A stretch of DNA of 64,000 nt, from positions 5,456,001 to 5,520,000 of the forward strand of contig NC_087074.1 of NCBI RefSeq assembly GCF_026151205.1. Reading direction: 5' to 3'. The DNA is from Bolinopsis microptera (lineage: Eukaryota > Ctenophora > Tentaculata > Lobata > Bolinopsidae). Positions 24,301 to 51,487 of the stretch are shown here, in pieces. The notes under the pieces were generated by a model. It was not told the origin of the DNA. It saw only the letters and a list, made by a program, of their open reading frames with translations, and did no database searches. The position numbers were made by a program, and so were the translations under genes. Positions within the stretch are counted from its first letter, which is position 1; every line of letters begins with the position of its first letter.

Positions 24301-25975
24301 ATCCCAGATACGAGCCCAGAACTTGTGACGGCTGTGTTAACAACTTCCTCTTCAACGAGTTCCTGCACCCCGACACCAGAGAGTGTGTTCGTGAGTACTG
24401 TTAACACTTCTTGTTACCCCCTGATACTGCCATTACCACTGCACTTCATGTTAGCTCTTTACCTAGTGTTTAACATCATGACCTGTTTATAACAGCTTAT
24501 TTGACGCTGTAAGTTGAGGGTACTTGATTAGTTCCCGTCTCAGTGCATGCCACAGGGGCTTTAGATGCCAAATAGAGGATAATAAGATGGTTTTGATAAC
24601 GAACTAACCCACCGTTATTTCTACTGACAGAGTGCTCCTAGGACTATGATATTAACACGACCCTTAATGAATTGGAGTAACATCAATATACCGTCCAATA
24701 TCTAGCAAAACGTCAGTGAGAGGTTATATAACTCAACCTCATACAACAAGCTTTTATCCTAGGGAAATGTTGATAATATGCTAAAGTAATAATATGCTAA
24801 TTATGCTAAAGTGTCTGTGTTTCAGCTTGCGAATGTTTGGATGATGGATCAAGACAGTTAAATTGCACCCTTTACGCGGGACAATGCGACTGTAACCCCG
24901 GTATCATTGGAGACAAGTGCGACACAAGTAAGTGAAATGTTAACTGTCTAGTGAATCCAGTCTCCAGATAATGGAGTCCAATTAGTTAATTGGGTCCTAA
25001 TCGGTTATAATTATTTAGTGGATTTTTAACCTGCTCAACGTCTGAATATTAATTTTCATTGATTACCGAAAAGTAGTAGAATGTTCTATACTGTGAATTT
25101 CTGAACAATTTCTGCTAAAAGTAGAAATTAAAAGCAATGTTTAATGAGTCGTGTCTGTACATTTTTCAATATGCTCCTAGCATTTAGGGAGTTTAATCTA
25201 AGTGTAAAATGTTGTGGCGTGCAATTTCTGTGAAACTGTGATGTGTATAGAAAATGTGTGGAAGTGAAGCATTAAAAATGTGGGGGAAAGCAAAGAAACT
25301 CTCGATGGTAATGTAAACACTTTATAGACTCGACAACTTAAACATTTATATACATTAGAAGTTTTCATCAAAAAGCTGAAATATTCTATATTTTTAGAGC
25401 ACAATCAGATCCTTTTGCTAATGCTCATCAAAAGATGCTCAAGTTAACGATTTCTTTGCTCCGTGGGATTTTTCACTTGCAGTCACATCATCCACCTATT
25501 TTTTCGTTATTCTAAATAATATTTGTGAAGCACTTTTGTGATATTTGCCTTATTTCTTGCTCGTGACGTTTCTATCAGATAAGATACTCTTTTTGCTGTT
25601 GTGATGTTCTTTTTGGGTTTGCTGTAAGCTAGAAGAACACCTTGCCGCTGGGTTTGCTGCCTGTGTTAACCTCGTGTGCTGTAACCTGTGAATCCCCCTG
25701 TGAATCCCCCTGTGAATCCCCCTGTCCCCTCTGACTCACTGCTCCCAGGATCCTGCAGACTAGAACCCTGGACCGTGTGGTCCGAGTGTCAGATCAGAGA
25801 GGGACGTTGTGTACGTCTCCGGTACCAGGACAAACTGGAACCAGCCACTGGAGACCACGACACCATACCCTTCAAGGAGAACTGCAGTAATCCTAACATT
25901 GAGGTGGAGGAGTGTGAGGAGGAGGAGTGTGAGAACTTTGCTAGGAGGACTAGGAGGATCCCGCGCGCTTTGTGA
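6397..25975 (+). CDS. Gene A: secreted Ig / laminin-EGF / TSP1-like matrix protein
   Basis: I join 23 coding exons: 6397-6439, 6680-6873, 7174-7333, 8890-8999, 9294-9486, 9922-10028, 10380-10473, 10590-10988, 11297-11403, 11769-11961, 12334-12437, 12541-12736, 12874-12983, 13109-13301, 13470-13573, 13695-13899, 14012-14118, 19399-19585, 22994-23100, 23661-23791, 24308-24390, 24826-24927, 25749-25975. The total is 3456 nt (1151 codons plus stop), GT-AG throughout, in frame at every junction. Residues 1-18 form a signal peptide. About 28-132 is an I-set Ig domain with the typical SDEGRYTC motif. About 133-1075 is a cysteine-rich array of roughly 19 laminin-type EGF units (SGQCxC, KCDxCxxGFY patterns). 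About 1077-1151 is TSP1-like (WTVWSEC) with a basic tail. There is no membrane segment, so it is probably extracellular matrix. The ATG at 6397 is chosen because the one at 6390 meets a stop. AATAAA at 26568-26573 is a candidate poly(A) signal. Family and architecture are confident; exact orthology is not. Confidence 0.88.
7334..8889 (+). other. Gene A intron 3 (1.56 kb)
   Basis: Separates the Ig-encoding exons from the first laminin-EGF exon. No transposon ends, RNA gene or nested coding sequence recognised. Open frames at 7389-7622 (-) and 7646-7840 (+) lack family resemblance. Confidence 0.5.
11411..11655. repeat. CAT/CAC trinucleotide-type repeat in gene A intron 9
   Basis: About 245 bp of interrupted CAC/CAT triplets (CACCATCACCATCAC pattern) begins 7 bp after the donor at 11404. 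It produces poly-His and poly-Val/Met open frames on the two strands that are not genes. Confidence 0.95.
14501..16150 (-). CDS. Class A (rhodopsin-type) GPCR nested antisense in gene A intron 17
   Basis: Four coding exons on the minus strand: 16150-16040, 15838-15575, 15372-15168 and 15087-14501, with GT-AG introns and a total of 388 codons plus stop. The start MANET gives a probable N-glycosylation site in a 37-residue extracellular N-terminus. Seven hydrophobic segments follow: TM1 about 42-64 ([13 protein letters not shown]), TM2 72-95, TM3 108-131, TM4 155-177, TM5 214-242, TM6 264-290 (CFLP at 278-281, matching the CWxP position), TM7 308-333 (NPLIF at 327-331 in place of NPxxY). The DRY position reads SRC (139-141), and no cysteine is visible at the usual top of TM3. 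These departures suggest a lineage-specific or divergent receptor; ligand unknown. TTTATT at 14164-14169 (AATAAA on the minus strand) could be its poly(A) signal. Confidence 0.85.
16151..19398. other. Rest of gene A intron 17 upstream of the GPCR
   Basis: Contains an 18-base C run at 16679-16696 and, presumably, the GPCR promoter (minus-strand reading upstream of 16150). A 171-codon plus-strand frame at 17983-18498 has no recognisable domain, no signal peptide and an ordinary AT-rich codon mix, so I do not call it a gene. No transposon termini seen. Confidence 0.45.
19867..19900. repeat. 34 bp near-palindrome
   Basis: GGTTGTCTT and AAGACAACC are perfect complements around an AT-rich, nearly self-complementary centre containing TACGTA. 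It lies within gene A intron 18. Confidence 0.7.
20392..21432. repeat. 83 bp GTAC-rich minisatellite, ~13 copies
   Basis: A unit of about 83-84 bp (and a ~75 bp variant lacking part of GTAGTGAGTACC) is repeated head to tail. Each unit carries several GTAC palindromes (TGTACAAGTACCAGTAC) and ends TGGCTGAATGGTACCTGCTAC. The array closes with short ACATTGT repeats and an inverted ACAATGT near 21370-21425. It sits in gene A intron 18, and the open frame it yields on the minus strand is an artefact of the repeat. Confidence 0.95.
21907..21989. repeat. Foldback: perfect 35 bp inverted repeat
   Basis: 21907-21941 is exactly complementary to 21955-21989, with a 13 bp spacer. The arm begins ACGGTACATAAAACAATAAA. 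A perfect stem of this length implies a recent origin. No target duplication is visible; it could be a very short foldback element or an inversion scar. Confidence 0.85.
23162..23181. repeat. Poly-C tract (20 bases)
   Basis: An uninterrupted C run lies 61 bp after a gene A donor (23101), within a wider C-rich, A/C-rich segment 23118-23190. Confidence 0.95.
23457..23544. repeat. Interstitial telomere-like repeat (CCCTAA)n
   Basis: About 88 bp of CCCTAA interspersed with CTTAACC variants, in gene A intron 19. CCCTAA is the complement of the metazoan telomere unit TTAGGG. The last five units are perfect, the earlier ones degenerate. Confidence 0.9.
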
Positions 25976-28467
25976 AGTTAGTGCACGTGCAATGGTAGTT
26001 AGTGCACGTGCAGAAGATGTTGCGTGCACGTGCAGTATGAGACTTGCTAACTTAAAATAGTGAGCAGGCTGAGAGATCGACATCCCCTTGACCTTTTTGT
26101 CTCATTTTGCAGTTTTGTGAGGTTGAGAAGTTTCAGAAAATATTATTGGGAATTGGTTTAAATCTATTTATGCTGGATATTGATTTGTGGTTTGTGCAAC
26201 GTGCATATATATAAAGGGCAATATATATTACAGAAAATGACAGGAAACTTAAGATCGCAAGTCGAGCTTGGTGAAACAGGGACAAAACTAATACAAATGT
26301 ATAATATCAAAAATGAATAATAAGTTGATTACCAATTTACTAAAATAGTTACTATATTGGATTTCAGTTATTTTCTTGCTGGAATGTTTATGTAGCCAAT
26401 ATTTAATTCTATTTGTACAATTTGTAAATAATTAGTTGCTGAAGTATCATTGTATCATAGATGTACTTATCGAAAAATGTTAATAGTTTTTTATTATAAA
26501 TCTGTGGTTAGATATTCCAGAGGATAAATTTCAATGAATATTTAAAAATTCGCATCTGACGTATTTTAATAAAGATATCAGTAAAAACGGCTCACTTCTG
26601 TCACTCACATTATTTTCTACATAAACTAAAACAGCAGGTCAACAAAAACAAAATGCAAGGTAAATATGAAATGTTCAAATTCAACTTAAATGGAAAAATT
26701 TACTGATCAAGATTAAATTAAAAATCAAAACAGTTAGGCAAACAACATGTGTCTCTTCACATTTGAAGCTTACACAGGTATACTCCAGTTCAGAATAAAT
26801 ATCAACGATGCAAAAATGTATTATTCTAGCAGAAATTTGGGGATTCAAGGTTAATTTGACAATTTATCCGGATACAATTTACTTCAAAGAATAGCAACTC
26901 CCAAAGTTGTCCCCTTCACTCTCCTCTCTGGCTCTTCTAGCTGAGCTTGGATTAGTAGCCCCACCCTCCTGACATACGTCAGTGAGGAGTATTCAATTAA
27001 AGGGTAACGCTATTTACCTGTAAAGCTGTCACGCAAGGTAGTTAGATAGTTACCGATCTCACAGAAACAGTGGAGCCGTCTTTGTAAGCTCGGTAACTAT
27101 GGTAACAGTGGAGCCGTCTCTGGAGTGAACCTGCAAAAATGAGCCTCGGCATACTATCCTTAGAAAATATGTTATAAAATGGATTAAAAACAATTCGTAA
27201 GTGCAGAGCCAGAGTAGCGAAAATCTAATGGTCAACAATTTTAATTTATAAGGAGAAGAGTTGTTATAAATAAGATTAGTATTATAGGAGGAGAGTTATA
27301 TAAGTTATAAAGAAGATTGATTAATTCTCGTTCATTCTAGTTATCTAGAGAATAGTCAGCTTGTTTGATGTAAAATAGCCTAATTTTTGCGAGAATTAGT
27401 TTGTATATTTCCAATACGTGTAGCGCTAGAGGACATAACAAACATTACCGAGCATTTGAGATATTAGTTAAATGCCCAGTCTCGACTAAATAATTTGACA
27501 AACACCAAAACCGTTTATGATAATGAGGTCATTGGCGCTGCAAATAACTTCATTATCGTATTTTGAAAATATAGACAAAAACAATATTATGTTCACTTTT
27601 AACTTTAAAAATTTTTTTTTGTATTCGCACTTTCAAAAAAATTCGCTTTTTCTCATAAACAGTTTTGGTGCATGTCCCCTTCAATCCCATGATAACTGAA
27701 GTTATACCTATTCAAAGACAATGGTTAAGAAAATATACGTGCTCCGACGACCATACATATAGGGCAATGAGTTATTCTGAAAGACCCAAGAGGTATAATC
27801 TTTACTCCTGCGACTGTTCTCATTGAAGTTCTGACCTCCGGACTCATTAACAAGCATTGAGACTGAGCTGCAGTCATGGTTCAACACCTCCGGACTCATT
27901 AACAAGCATTGAGACTGAGCTGCAGTCATTGTTCAACACCTCCGCAGTCATTGTTCAACACCTCCGCAGTCATTGTTCAACAGCGTCCGGAGTTGTCAGA
28001 CGTTAAGAGATACATCATTTTGAAACAGGAGTTGACATATAAAGTATAAGGGAGTTACCCAAAGGCCCAATATTGACATGACATAATGTGTCGTAATACT
28101 AGACAGTTAACTAAAGATGAGGATGTTAGTTGTGTCGCAAGATTGTTACAAACATTTAAATTTGACAAAACTCGGTACAAATCGTTTTACCCTGATATAC
28201 TCAACTCAGTATATAATATCCGTGCAGATATTGTCTTACGGTGATGAATATCCCAAATGGATTCCAACAGGTTTCAACTGTTAACAAAACTCTCCTAAAC
28301 AAAGATACCTGTAACCTGAACATTTCCTGTAAATAAAATATAGTTTAATGGGCCCCAGTTATTGTTCAACAAATGTATCTTACCTTGAGAGGCCACTTTA
28401 GATAAGCCAATTCATTTGTAAACAGTATTACGATAAAACTCCGATGATCATATTAAATGACAGTTGT

Positions 28468-28471
<4 letters not shown>

Positions 28472-28519
<48 letters not shown>
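28472..28519. repeat. (CT)n microsatellite
   Basis: About 24 CT dinucleotides upstream of gene B. The Leu/Ser-rich frame that reads through it is an artefact. Confidence 0.95.
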
Positions 28520-28521
<2 letters not shown>

Positions 28522-28604
28522 ACCCACCTTGCAAGGTTTGTTAATGAAACTGTTGGTTCATCCCTCCGCCACCTAAACAATCAGTGTTTACCCCACTACA
28601 GTAC

Positions 28605-28787
28605 TATAGTGCACCGATTTAGAATTGGCGATTTTTTAGAAAGTTCAGCCAATCAAAATACGCATAAAACCCAATCCAATTAATACCGAGGACCATTTTT
28701 GATCGATCCCATTGATATTCTAAAAGCTCCTTTCGAGTGGAAATGATACAGAGATATCGACCGCCAATTCTAAATTGTTGCACTATA
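28605..28787. mobile_element. 183 bp foldback / MITE-like inverted repeat
   Basis: 28605-28630 (TATAGTGCACCGATTTAGAA...) and 28762-28787 (...CTAAATTGTTGCACTATA) are inverted copies with a few mismatches over 26 bp, enclosing about 130 bp. The target duplication is unclear, so the superfamily is not assigned. Confidence 0.55.
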
Positions 28788-29015
28788 ATTATAGTGCTCT
28801 CATTAACAAATGAAATGTAGCTTTAAATTCTAACTAATCAAAGTTTCCAGACTGACTTAACCAAGTATGAAGTGTGTAATGTATGAAGTGTGATCAGGCA
28901 AGTGAGCAAGTGAATGTGCGTTAAACTTCGAATCATGTCAGTTTAATTCACACTTATGATGATCTGAGTACAGAATCCTGGCTGAAGACATGAACTAATC
29001 CTCTTCGTGTTTTAG

Positions 29016-45347
<16,332 letters not shown>

Positions 45348-46103
45348 AAACTGCCAATCAAAACTCATCACTCTTTAGATCCTTTCACTCATTTGGGAAT
45401 CTTGTTGAAGGAAGGATTAGGACCGTTCTTGACCTTGGGGTTATTTCCTGTACATTTTTATAGTTTAATTTAAGAAACCACCTAAATTTAGTTTTCACAT
45501 AAATTTTGAGTCGTCTGAGCAAGACGTTGGTTTTTTTGCATTTCGTTTTTAAAACATCGACAGCCAAGAGGTGAATCGATTTTCATACTTCCCCGGAATT
45601 GAAACATGAGAGGAAGTATCAATATAAAATGGCGGAACTGTTGTATCAGGCTATAAAGTTTCCTAGTGTAATGATGCAAAGATGTGGCCCGACATGATAT
45701 TCTGATATGATTACAAATTAAGCAATATGATAAGTGATAAAAATACGATGGTTCTAAATCTAAATAAAACTAAAATTGGAGGTTGCAACTGTTGACTCCA
45801 AAAAGCTGTTTGGCATATTCTGATTTATTTATTGCTCTCTTGTAAATAAATTTTTATATGGGATGTTTTTAATTGTTTATAAGTATTTCTCTACTCTTCA
45901 ATAATGAACGCTTTTATTAATTACTAATACTAATAATACTATAATTTTTATCTTCATTCCCGAAACAAAGCTGGGTTAATTTGTGTAAATTTGCGTATTG
46001 AGGCTAAACTAGCCAAACTCAGCAAATTATGTGTTAATTGAAAGTTTTGACAATCTATCCACACTCATTGTATTGATATGATCGACTGACAGCATTACTA
46101 TTA
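45348..46103. other. Gene B 3' UTR and downstream AT-rich sequence
   Basis: AATAAA at 45763-45768 and another near 45845 are candidate poly(A) signals. No further gene recognised. Confidence 0.5.
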
Positions 46104-46261
46104 GGGGTCGTTCACATTCTTACCCTCCCCCCCCCCCCCCCTCCCTCCGTAATCAGCTTTAGTTTTACACATCTATTGTGTCAAAATTACACTATTCACT
46201 AGCGTAATCATTTGGAAACTCCCTCCTACCTTGGCCGATTACGTAATATGTGAACGACCTC
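46104..46261. mobile_element. 158 bp PIF/Harbinger-like MITE
   Basis: The left end GGGGTCGTTCAC and right end GTGAACGACCTC are inverted repeats flanked by TTA (46101-46103 and 46262-46264). The interior has a C run (about 46128-46141) and the subterminal ATTACGTAAT also present in the 55 bp copy at 189-243. No coding capacity. Confidence 0.75.
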
Positions 46262-49200
46262 TTATTACAGATATCTTGAATAGTTATTAGATATTGGACA
46301 ACGGCAAAAGTACACTTCAAGTTCATATTTAATGATAACATGATGTAACCAGTAACGTATAACTAGTCGTAATCACAGTAATCATTGATAATGATAAAAT
46401 TTGGTGCATGGCCGGCCACGCCGAGCTGCCAATTAAGTGCCAAAGGGCAAGGATTGACATTGTCAATTAAAGTTTTTCTTTTTCATCCAGTCTTTGGTGA
46501 TCACTGAGATGAAGTTGACACCTCCTGTTGATGGTCACCTACAAGCAGGATTTCAAAGTGATATCTAATCAAGTTTCTCTCCAATAAAGTGGAGAAGAGC
46601 TTCAAGAGTATTCATTAACAGAGACTAACAGCATTATTGCAGAACAACCCCTTATTGCAGATATATCTTGAATAGTTGTTAGATATTATGGACATCATGA
46701 AAATAGCTCATCGAACGAACACTTCAATTTTCATATTATAATAACACGTAATGTATAAAAAGTCGTAATCACAGAAATCATTTGTGCCTAACCATGACCC
46801 AGAAAGCCTTACTGGCTGGCCGTGTTACTAAAGGTGGTATAATTTAAACAGACGGCTTGAACTTGCGCGAAGTCACGTGATACAATTCAGTCAATCAGAC
46901 GACAGGAATCTGCAAAGTTAAACACTTAAAGTTTTGATCGGCCCAAAATGAGGCTTTTCTGGAGATTTTGAGATAACTCAAAATCTATGTTGTCCCTAAT
47001 TTTCCTCCTGGAGAGGAAACACTATTTTTATAAGGCGAACATTTTGCAAAAAACCGGAAATCTCCATCTCTTTTACTTTCAAAGTTAGGCGCCAGCTTAA
47101 CGGGTGATATACTCGTCGACGAGTGCAACTTTGTAGCGCGATGCACTACTGGGTCGCGCCGCGCATCAAATAATTCTTCTCGCAACCACTTCGATAGATC
47201 GGCGAGATGCACCACTGTGCCTCACCGAGCTGCGAAGGATTGACATCGTGAATCAAGTGCAACTTGGCGCGCGTCCTGGTAGGTTATACTTATAAACCCA
47301 CAGGCCCCAGTCAGTAAAGCGCCACTCCAAGCGCAAGGGCTTTGGTTAATTAGATAAGAGCTTATAAAACCAGCCTTGGAGGGAGCTTCGACGCGCCGCG
47401 CAAACTAGCATTCTTCATTCTTGCTTCGCATCGCTCGAAGACTATAATATAACTATAATATAACTAGATCGTTGCTTTACAAAGCACCAATCTGGAAGGG
47501 TTGTCATCGTCAATTAAAACCGGCCAATAAAGTTTTTTGGTTTACTGGGCGGCAGTTGCGGTTAACGGGTGATACTCGTAAAATATTTGTTCCATATATT
47601 AGGACCGTCGACGAGTCCAACTCGGCGCGCGTTTTGGTAAGTTATAAACCTACAACAGCTGCGGTTTCTGTTACGTTTTACAGCCGCACTTGACCATTGT
47701 TAATGATCTGGCCCGGCGCGCGCTACTTCGTAGCTCTTGCCATAACGTTTCGAGAAGAAAGCGGCGCGCGCTACTTCGAAGAAACTTAGACGAGTAACAT
47801 CCGTCAACAGCCGCACGAATGCGCGGCCCGGCTGTATTGTGGCTTTTGTCCCGATATTTGATACAAGGTAAAATTAAAATGAAAATGGGGGTCACGACGT
47901 GACACAACTTTAGCTTTTATTTATTTGACTATTTGTTTATGAACATACTATCAGCATGGAATCCATTGCCATTGGTAAGCTTAAGTTGGTCTGAAATAGA
48001 GTCCACCAATCTCTCTAAAAATATATTGACCAAATGTAAACCTTTTCACATAACCATGGCCTTCGCGTACGTACTAGTACTACTTATCATACGTTGTATG
48101 ACCCGCCGCGCACGAGTGCGTGGCTCCCCTGTATCGAGTAGAAACTGTACTGTAGCATATATAATAGTAAAACGACAGTGGGGTAACGACGTGACGGCGC
48201 GTCATGTAGTACGTTGTAACACTGATAGTGATACAAGTACAACGTACTTATAGTTATACATGACGCGCTTGCTTTTCAAGGAGCGGACATGACAGCGGTG
48301 CTCCTTTGTCACCTTCGGCGCAGCGCGGCGGGCGTGCTATGCCATATGCGTTTTAGCGTGATGCATTATATACTGGGGTAGCGCCGCGTATTTAATAATG
48401 TTTCTCGCAATGTTTCGTTACCCAGAAAACATTACCGCCTGCTGGCAGCTGGGCTCGCTAGAGGTGCAGATAGATTTTCAACAGCACGTTTGGCGTCGCG
48501 CGTCACGTCAAGTTTACCTTTCGCACGCTGCATTGAGCCTAGTAGTCATGACAACGACATTACTTCGCAAAGTTTAAAAGCTGTGACCTTTTATTTAGCC
48601 AAAATCAAACTTTTCGGTTTAATTCAGAATCTAAGTTATCCCAAATTTGGCTCCTGGGGAGCCAACTTTAAATTTACGAGACGGAAATTTTGTTGAAAAC
48701 CGGAAGGTTCTATCTATTTTACTTTTGGAGATATACCCCGGCCGGTAGGGTTTCCTGGGTAGATCGGCAATGCACCACTGGGCCATGAGTGAGCTGCGAT
48801 GTATTACTATAATTGACATCGTCAATCAAGGCGCGTGCTACTGCTAGTGCTAGCTTCACATAGCCATGTGTCTATGCGTACTGCGTGATGCTCTTGCTAC
48901 TGCAAGCGAAAGGGCTCTCATGGTTAATTAGAGCAAACTGCTATCCACTAGCGCTAGCGCTCCCATTAAGTCGAAAGCCCAAATTTTTAAAATTTGTTGT
49001 GAAAAGGCCCTAGTCATAACGCATAACTGATGACGAAATAATCAATTAGGGCTAGTGCAAGCCAAACACAAGGATCTTTCGTATAAAGATCATATGCCCT
49101 CATGCCGTCCAGTCGCTAGACAAGGTCACCTAACTAAGCTCTAAGTGACATTAAGTGACCCGATGAGCCCCACTTCTTGTCAAATTAGCTTTTGCATTTT

Positions 49201-49594
49201 GAATTACGACCCAATCATGAGGTAAAAAGTATAACTATTAACTATAACTATTAGCTGTATTTTAATGGCAAAATACAGCTAATTTTAGTTCATTAAAATA
49301 GTTGTCATACGTTGTATGATCCGATACGACCGTGGGGGTCACGACGTGATACAAGGGGTCACGACGTGATACAAAGATGCCTTTATGGATTTTGGAAATC
49401 CCCCATAATAAGGTCCCACATAATGCCAAAAAATATAACTTTGAATGACAGGCTGAACGCCCGAGAGACTAAGTAAGTACTATGTGCTAAATTAAAGACA
49501 TGATATCTGAGTTAAGTAATAACGACAATTTTAGGGGTTGGGACAGGGTAATAGTAGGGGCGGGGAAAATTTTTGAATTGTTATTTTTGTTCGT
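46262..49594. repeat. Repeat-rich interval with four copies of a dispersed motif
   Basis: A motif containing GAGCTGC, (A)AGGATTGACAT(C/T)GT and CAATTAA/CAATCAAG recurs near 46420-46470, 47195-47265, 47490-47520 and 48760-48835. Three copies are preceded by a GATGCAC(C/T)ACTG-type segment. AAAACCGGAA with an adjoining TTTTACTTT segment is shared between about 47050 and 48695. Also present are pieces related to the 89 bp hairpin element at 52003: right-end-like at 47887-47902, left half at 48085-48135, and an internally deleted copy at 49302-49354 followed by a 20 bp duplication of its end. No gene called. Confidence 0.6.
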
Positions 49595-50790
49595 TTATTT
49601 GGAACACTTACTGGTTGAGAAGCAAAGTGGAAATCCACTAATTGGATGGACTTGACCATGATTATGACAAGTCTCCTCGATGCCTCCCTCCTCGCTGCTT
49701 CCTTCCTCGCTGCTTCCGTCATCACCGCTTCCGTTGTCGAATTGGCTACCTAAAAAAGTATCATATTTATTTGAGGATGAGTCAGGTTTTCTTAAAATGT
49801 ACTTGTTGTTGGTTATTGGTTAACGGTAACGTTCGATGTTGTTGGTTATTACTTTATTAATGTTTGATGTAGTACTACATACTAGTAGGGGCGTCATTTG
49901 GTCACTAAAAAACGTGAAAACAGTATTCCTCGTTTATACTCTATTACTATCAGCATTACCTTCTTTCTCCCATATAGCAATCTCAGGTATTTCCAAATTA
50001 TTGTTCTTGTTCTGTATTCTAACGGTGTCGCCATATTTACAGTCAGAAAAAGAAGGAAGATTTTCAGGAGTAGCACCCTCGCTATAAACTGTCAAGGGGA
50101 AGGCGCCACAATATTGACCTCTACAATATGAGCAGTCAACCTCGGTGCAAGTCCAGGTCCAACGGGCTTCAATTTTTCCATTGACATCGTTCCTTATGAG
50201 TGACTTTACTTTCTTAACACACCGCATCTGGTCTAGCTTAAACTTTATCCAACATACTCCGCCACTGTCAGGAGAAGGTCTGGTTTTGGTCATGGTCGCC
50301 ATATCCAGGTCTATAGCAAATTTAGCAGCGTACTTTTCCTCGTTATCTTTAAAAGAGCGGGAGTGTTCGGCTTCGACTGGTGTAATCTCACCAACTTTTC
50401 GTGTCCTCAAATCTGAAATGTTCAAATTACTTATACTTATAGTTATGTGTCATGACTATGTGTTATAACGCTGACGTGCTATTAAATTTAAAAATATGTC
50501 AAAATGCGATCAACTACTGCAACATGCATGCAATATGAGTGATGAAAATGCCTTACTACTGTCTGTTCGCAATTGTTACACTTCACCTTGCATAGTACAT
50601 CAGCACAGCATCTTGATATATATATAATAATTAATATATATATATATATGTGAGGAAACGATCAGTAGATCAGCAATACTGGGTAAGAGCTAGAGATAAT
50701 TATAAAACTATAATGTCACATACCACTCATGAGTTCTATGTAAGCTGGTAGGAAAAATAATTTGAGCATCAACAACAAATATTTCGACAT
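49595..50790 (-). CDS. Secreted F5/8-type-C-like (galactose-binding fold) protein
   Basis: Three exons on the minus strand: 50790-50724 (signal peptide, MSKYLLLMLKLFFLPAY), 50412-49960 and 49749-49595. Introns are GT-AG and phase 1, total 224 codons plus stop. The middle exon has the pattern AAKFAIDLDMATMTKT, then WIKFKLDQMRCVKKV, then paired cysteines (CTEVDCSYCRGQYCG) and GDTVRIQN. This order of blocks is typical of fucolectin/discoidin (F5/8C) domains in marine invertebrates. The third exon adds a repetitive Gly/Ser/Glu linker (GSSEEGSSEEGG) and a short cysteine-containing tail. A role in carbohydrate binding is inferred from fold only. It stands alone in a transposon-rich stretch. Confidence 0.6.
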
Positions 50791-51064
50791 TTTCTTTGTA
50801 AATCTAAAAATATGAGTTGTTAATCTAATATTTAACATAATTTAATAAAGCGAAACGACATAATACATATATTCGATGCCATTTTACCATGACACCACGA
50901 TTTAATAACTTAAACGGCTTTCCACAAAAAATGGCTATTATTTCGCTAACCCACAAATTATCACGTGACTTGCGTTTTTTTAGCCGAACAAAACATTTTA
51001 CATTAACCCTGGTACGTCCCATTCCCAATTAACCATAAATAAATATAAATTTGGTACAAAAAGT

Positions 51065-51444
51065 CATAGTTGGTTCGTGCGCACTAAACGCACTTTTAAA
51101 ACCGAACGCACTTTACGCACGAAAAATTTTTTTAAACGCACTTTTAACAAAACAGTGCGTGAGCACGGAAAAAGTGGAGAAACTTGTATATATCAACCGT
51201 AATCTGCGCAATATCAGTACTGCATCTGAAAATCGACTGGTGCAGCTGCACGTGGTAGTTCTCGTTTACACTACCTTAGTAAGATGCAGGAATGAAGAAT
51301 TTTGTCATTTTTTAATTCGTAAACCTCGTAATGTAAAGGCAGACGCACGTAACGCACTTTACCGCACTTTAACGCACGAAAAAAACTTCACGAACTAAAC
51401 GCACTTTTCCTGGAAAAGTAACGAACGAACCATTACCAACTATG
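51065..51444. mobile_element. 380 bp hAT-like MITE
   Basis: The element begins CATAGTTGGT and ends ACCAACTATG, flanked by the perfect 8 bp duplication CAAAAAGT (51057-51064 and 51445-51452). Both subterminal regions carry repeated AACGCACTTT motifs in the same orientation. A 115-codon plus-strand frame within it (51051-51398) is dominated by these repeats and is not credible as a gene. Confidence 0.85.
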
Positions 51445-51487
51445 CAAAAAGTTGCCTCTAAGTGTGAATAATAAAAATTCACCTACA

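Larger units (their letters stand above)
25976..29015. other. Gene A 3' UTR and the A-B intergenic interval
   Basis: The gene A 3' UTR probably ends just after AATAAA at 26568-26573. The remaining 2.4 kb should contain the promoter and first (signal-peptide) exon of gene B, but no ATG with a hydrophobic stretch and a phase-1 donor is convincing. It also holds a small tandem repeat around 27830-27975 (GCATTGAGACTGAGCTGCAG repeated, then shorter CCGCAGTCATTGTTCAACA units), a CT run and a foldback. Confidence 0.5.

Noticed and set aside
26747..26777. ATG-containing segment ending in a phase-1 donor, considered as gene B's first exon
   Set aside because: The encoded MCLFTFEAYT is too short and not hydrophobic enough to be a signal peptide; other candidates (near 28107 and 27517) are no better.
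51051..51398. 115-codon frame with repeated NALxx pattern
   Set aside because: Built from AACGCACTTT repeats inside the hAT-like MITE at 51065-51444.
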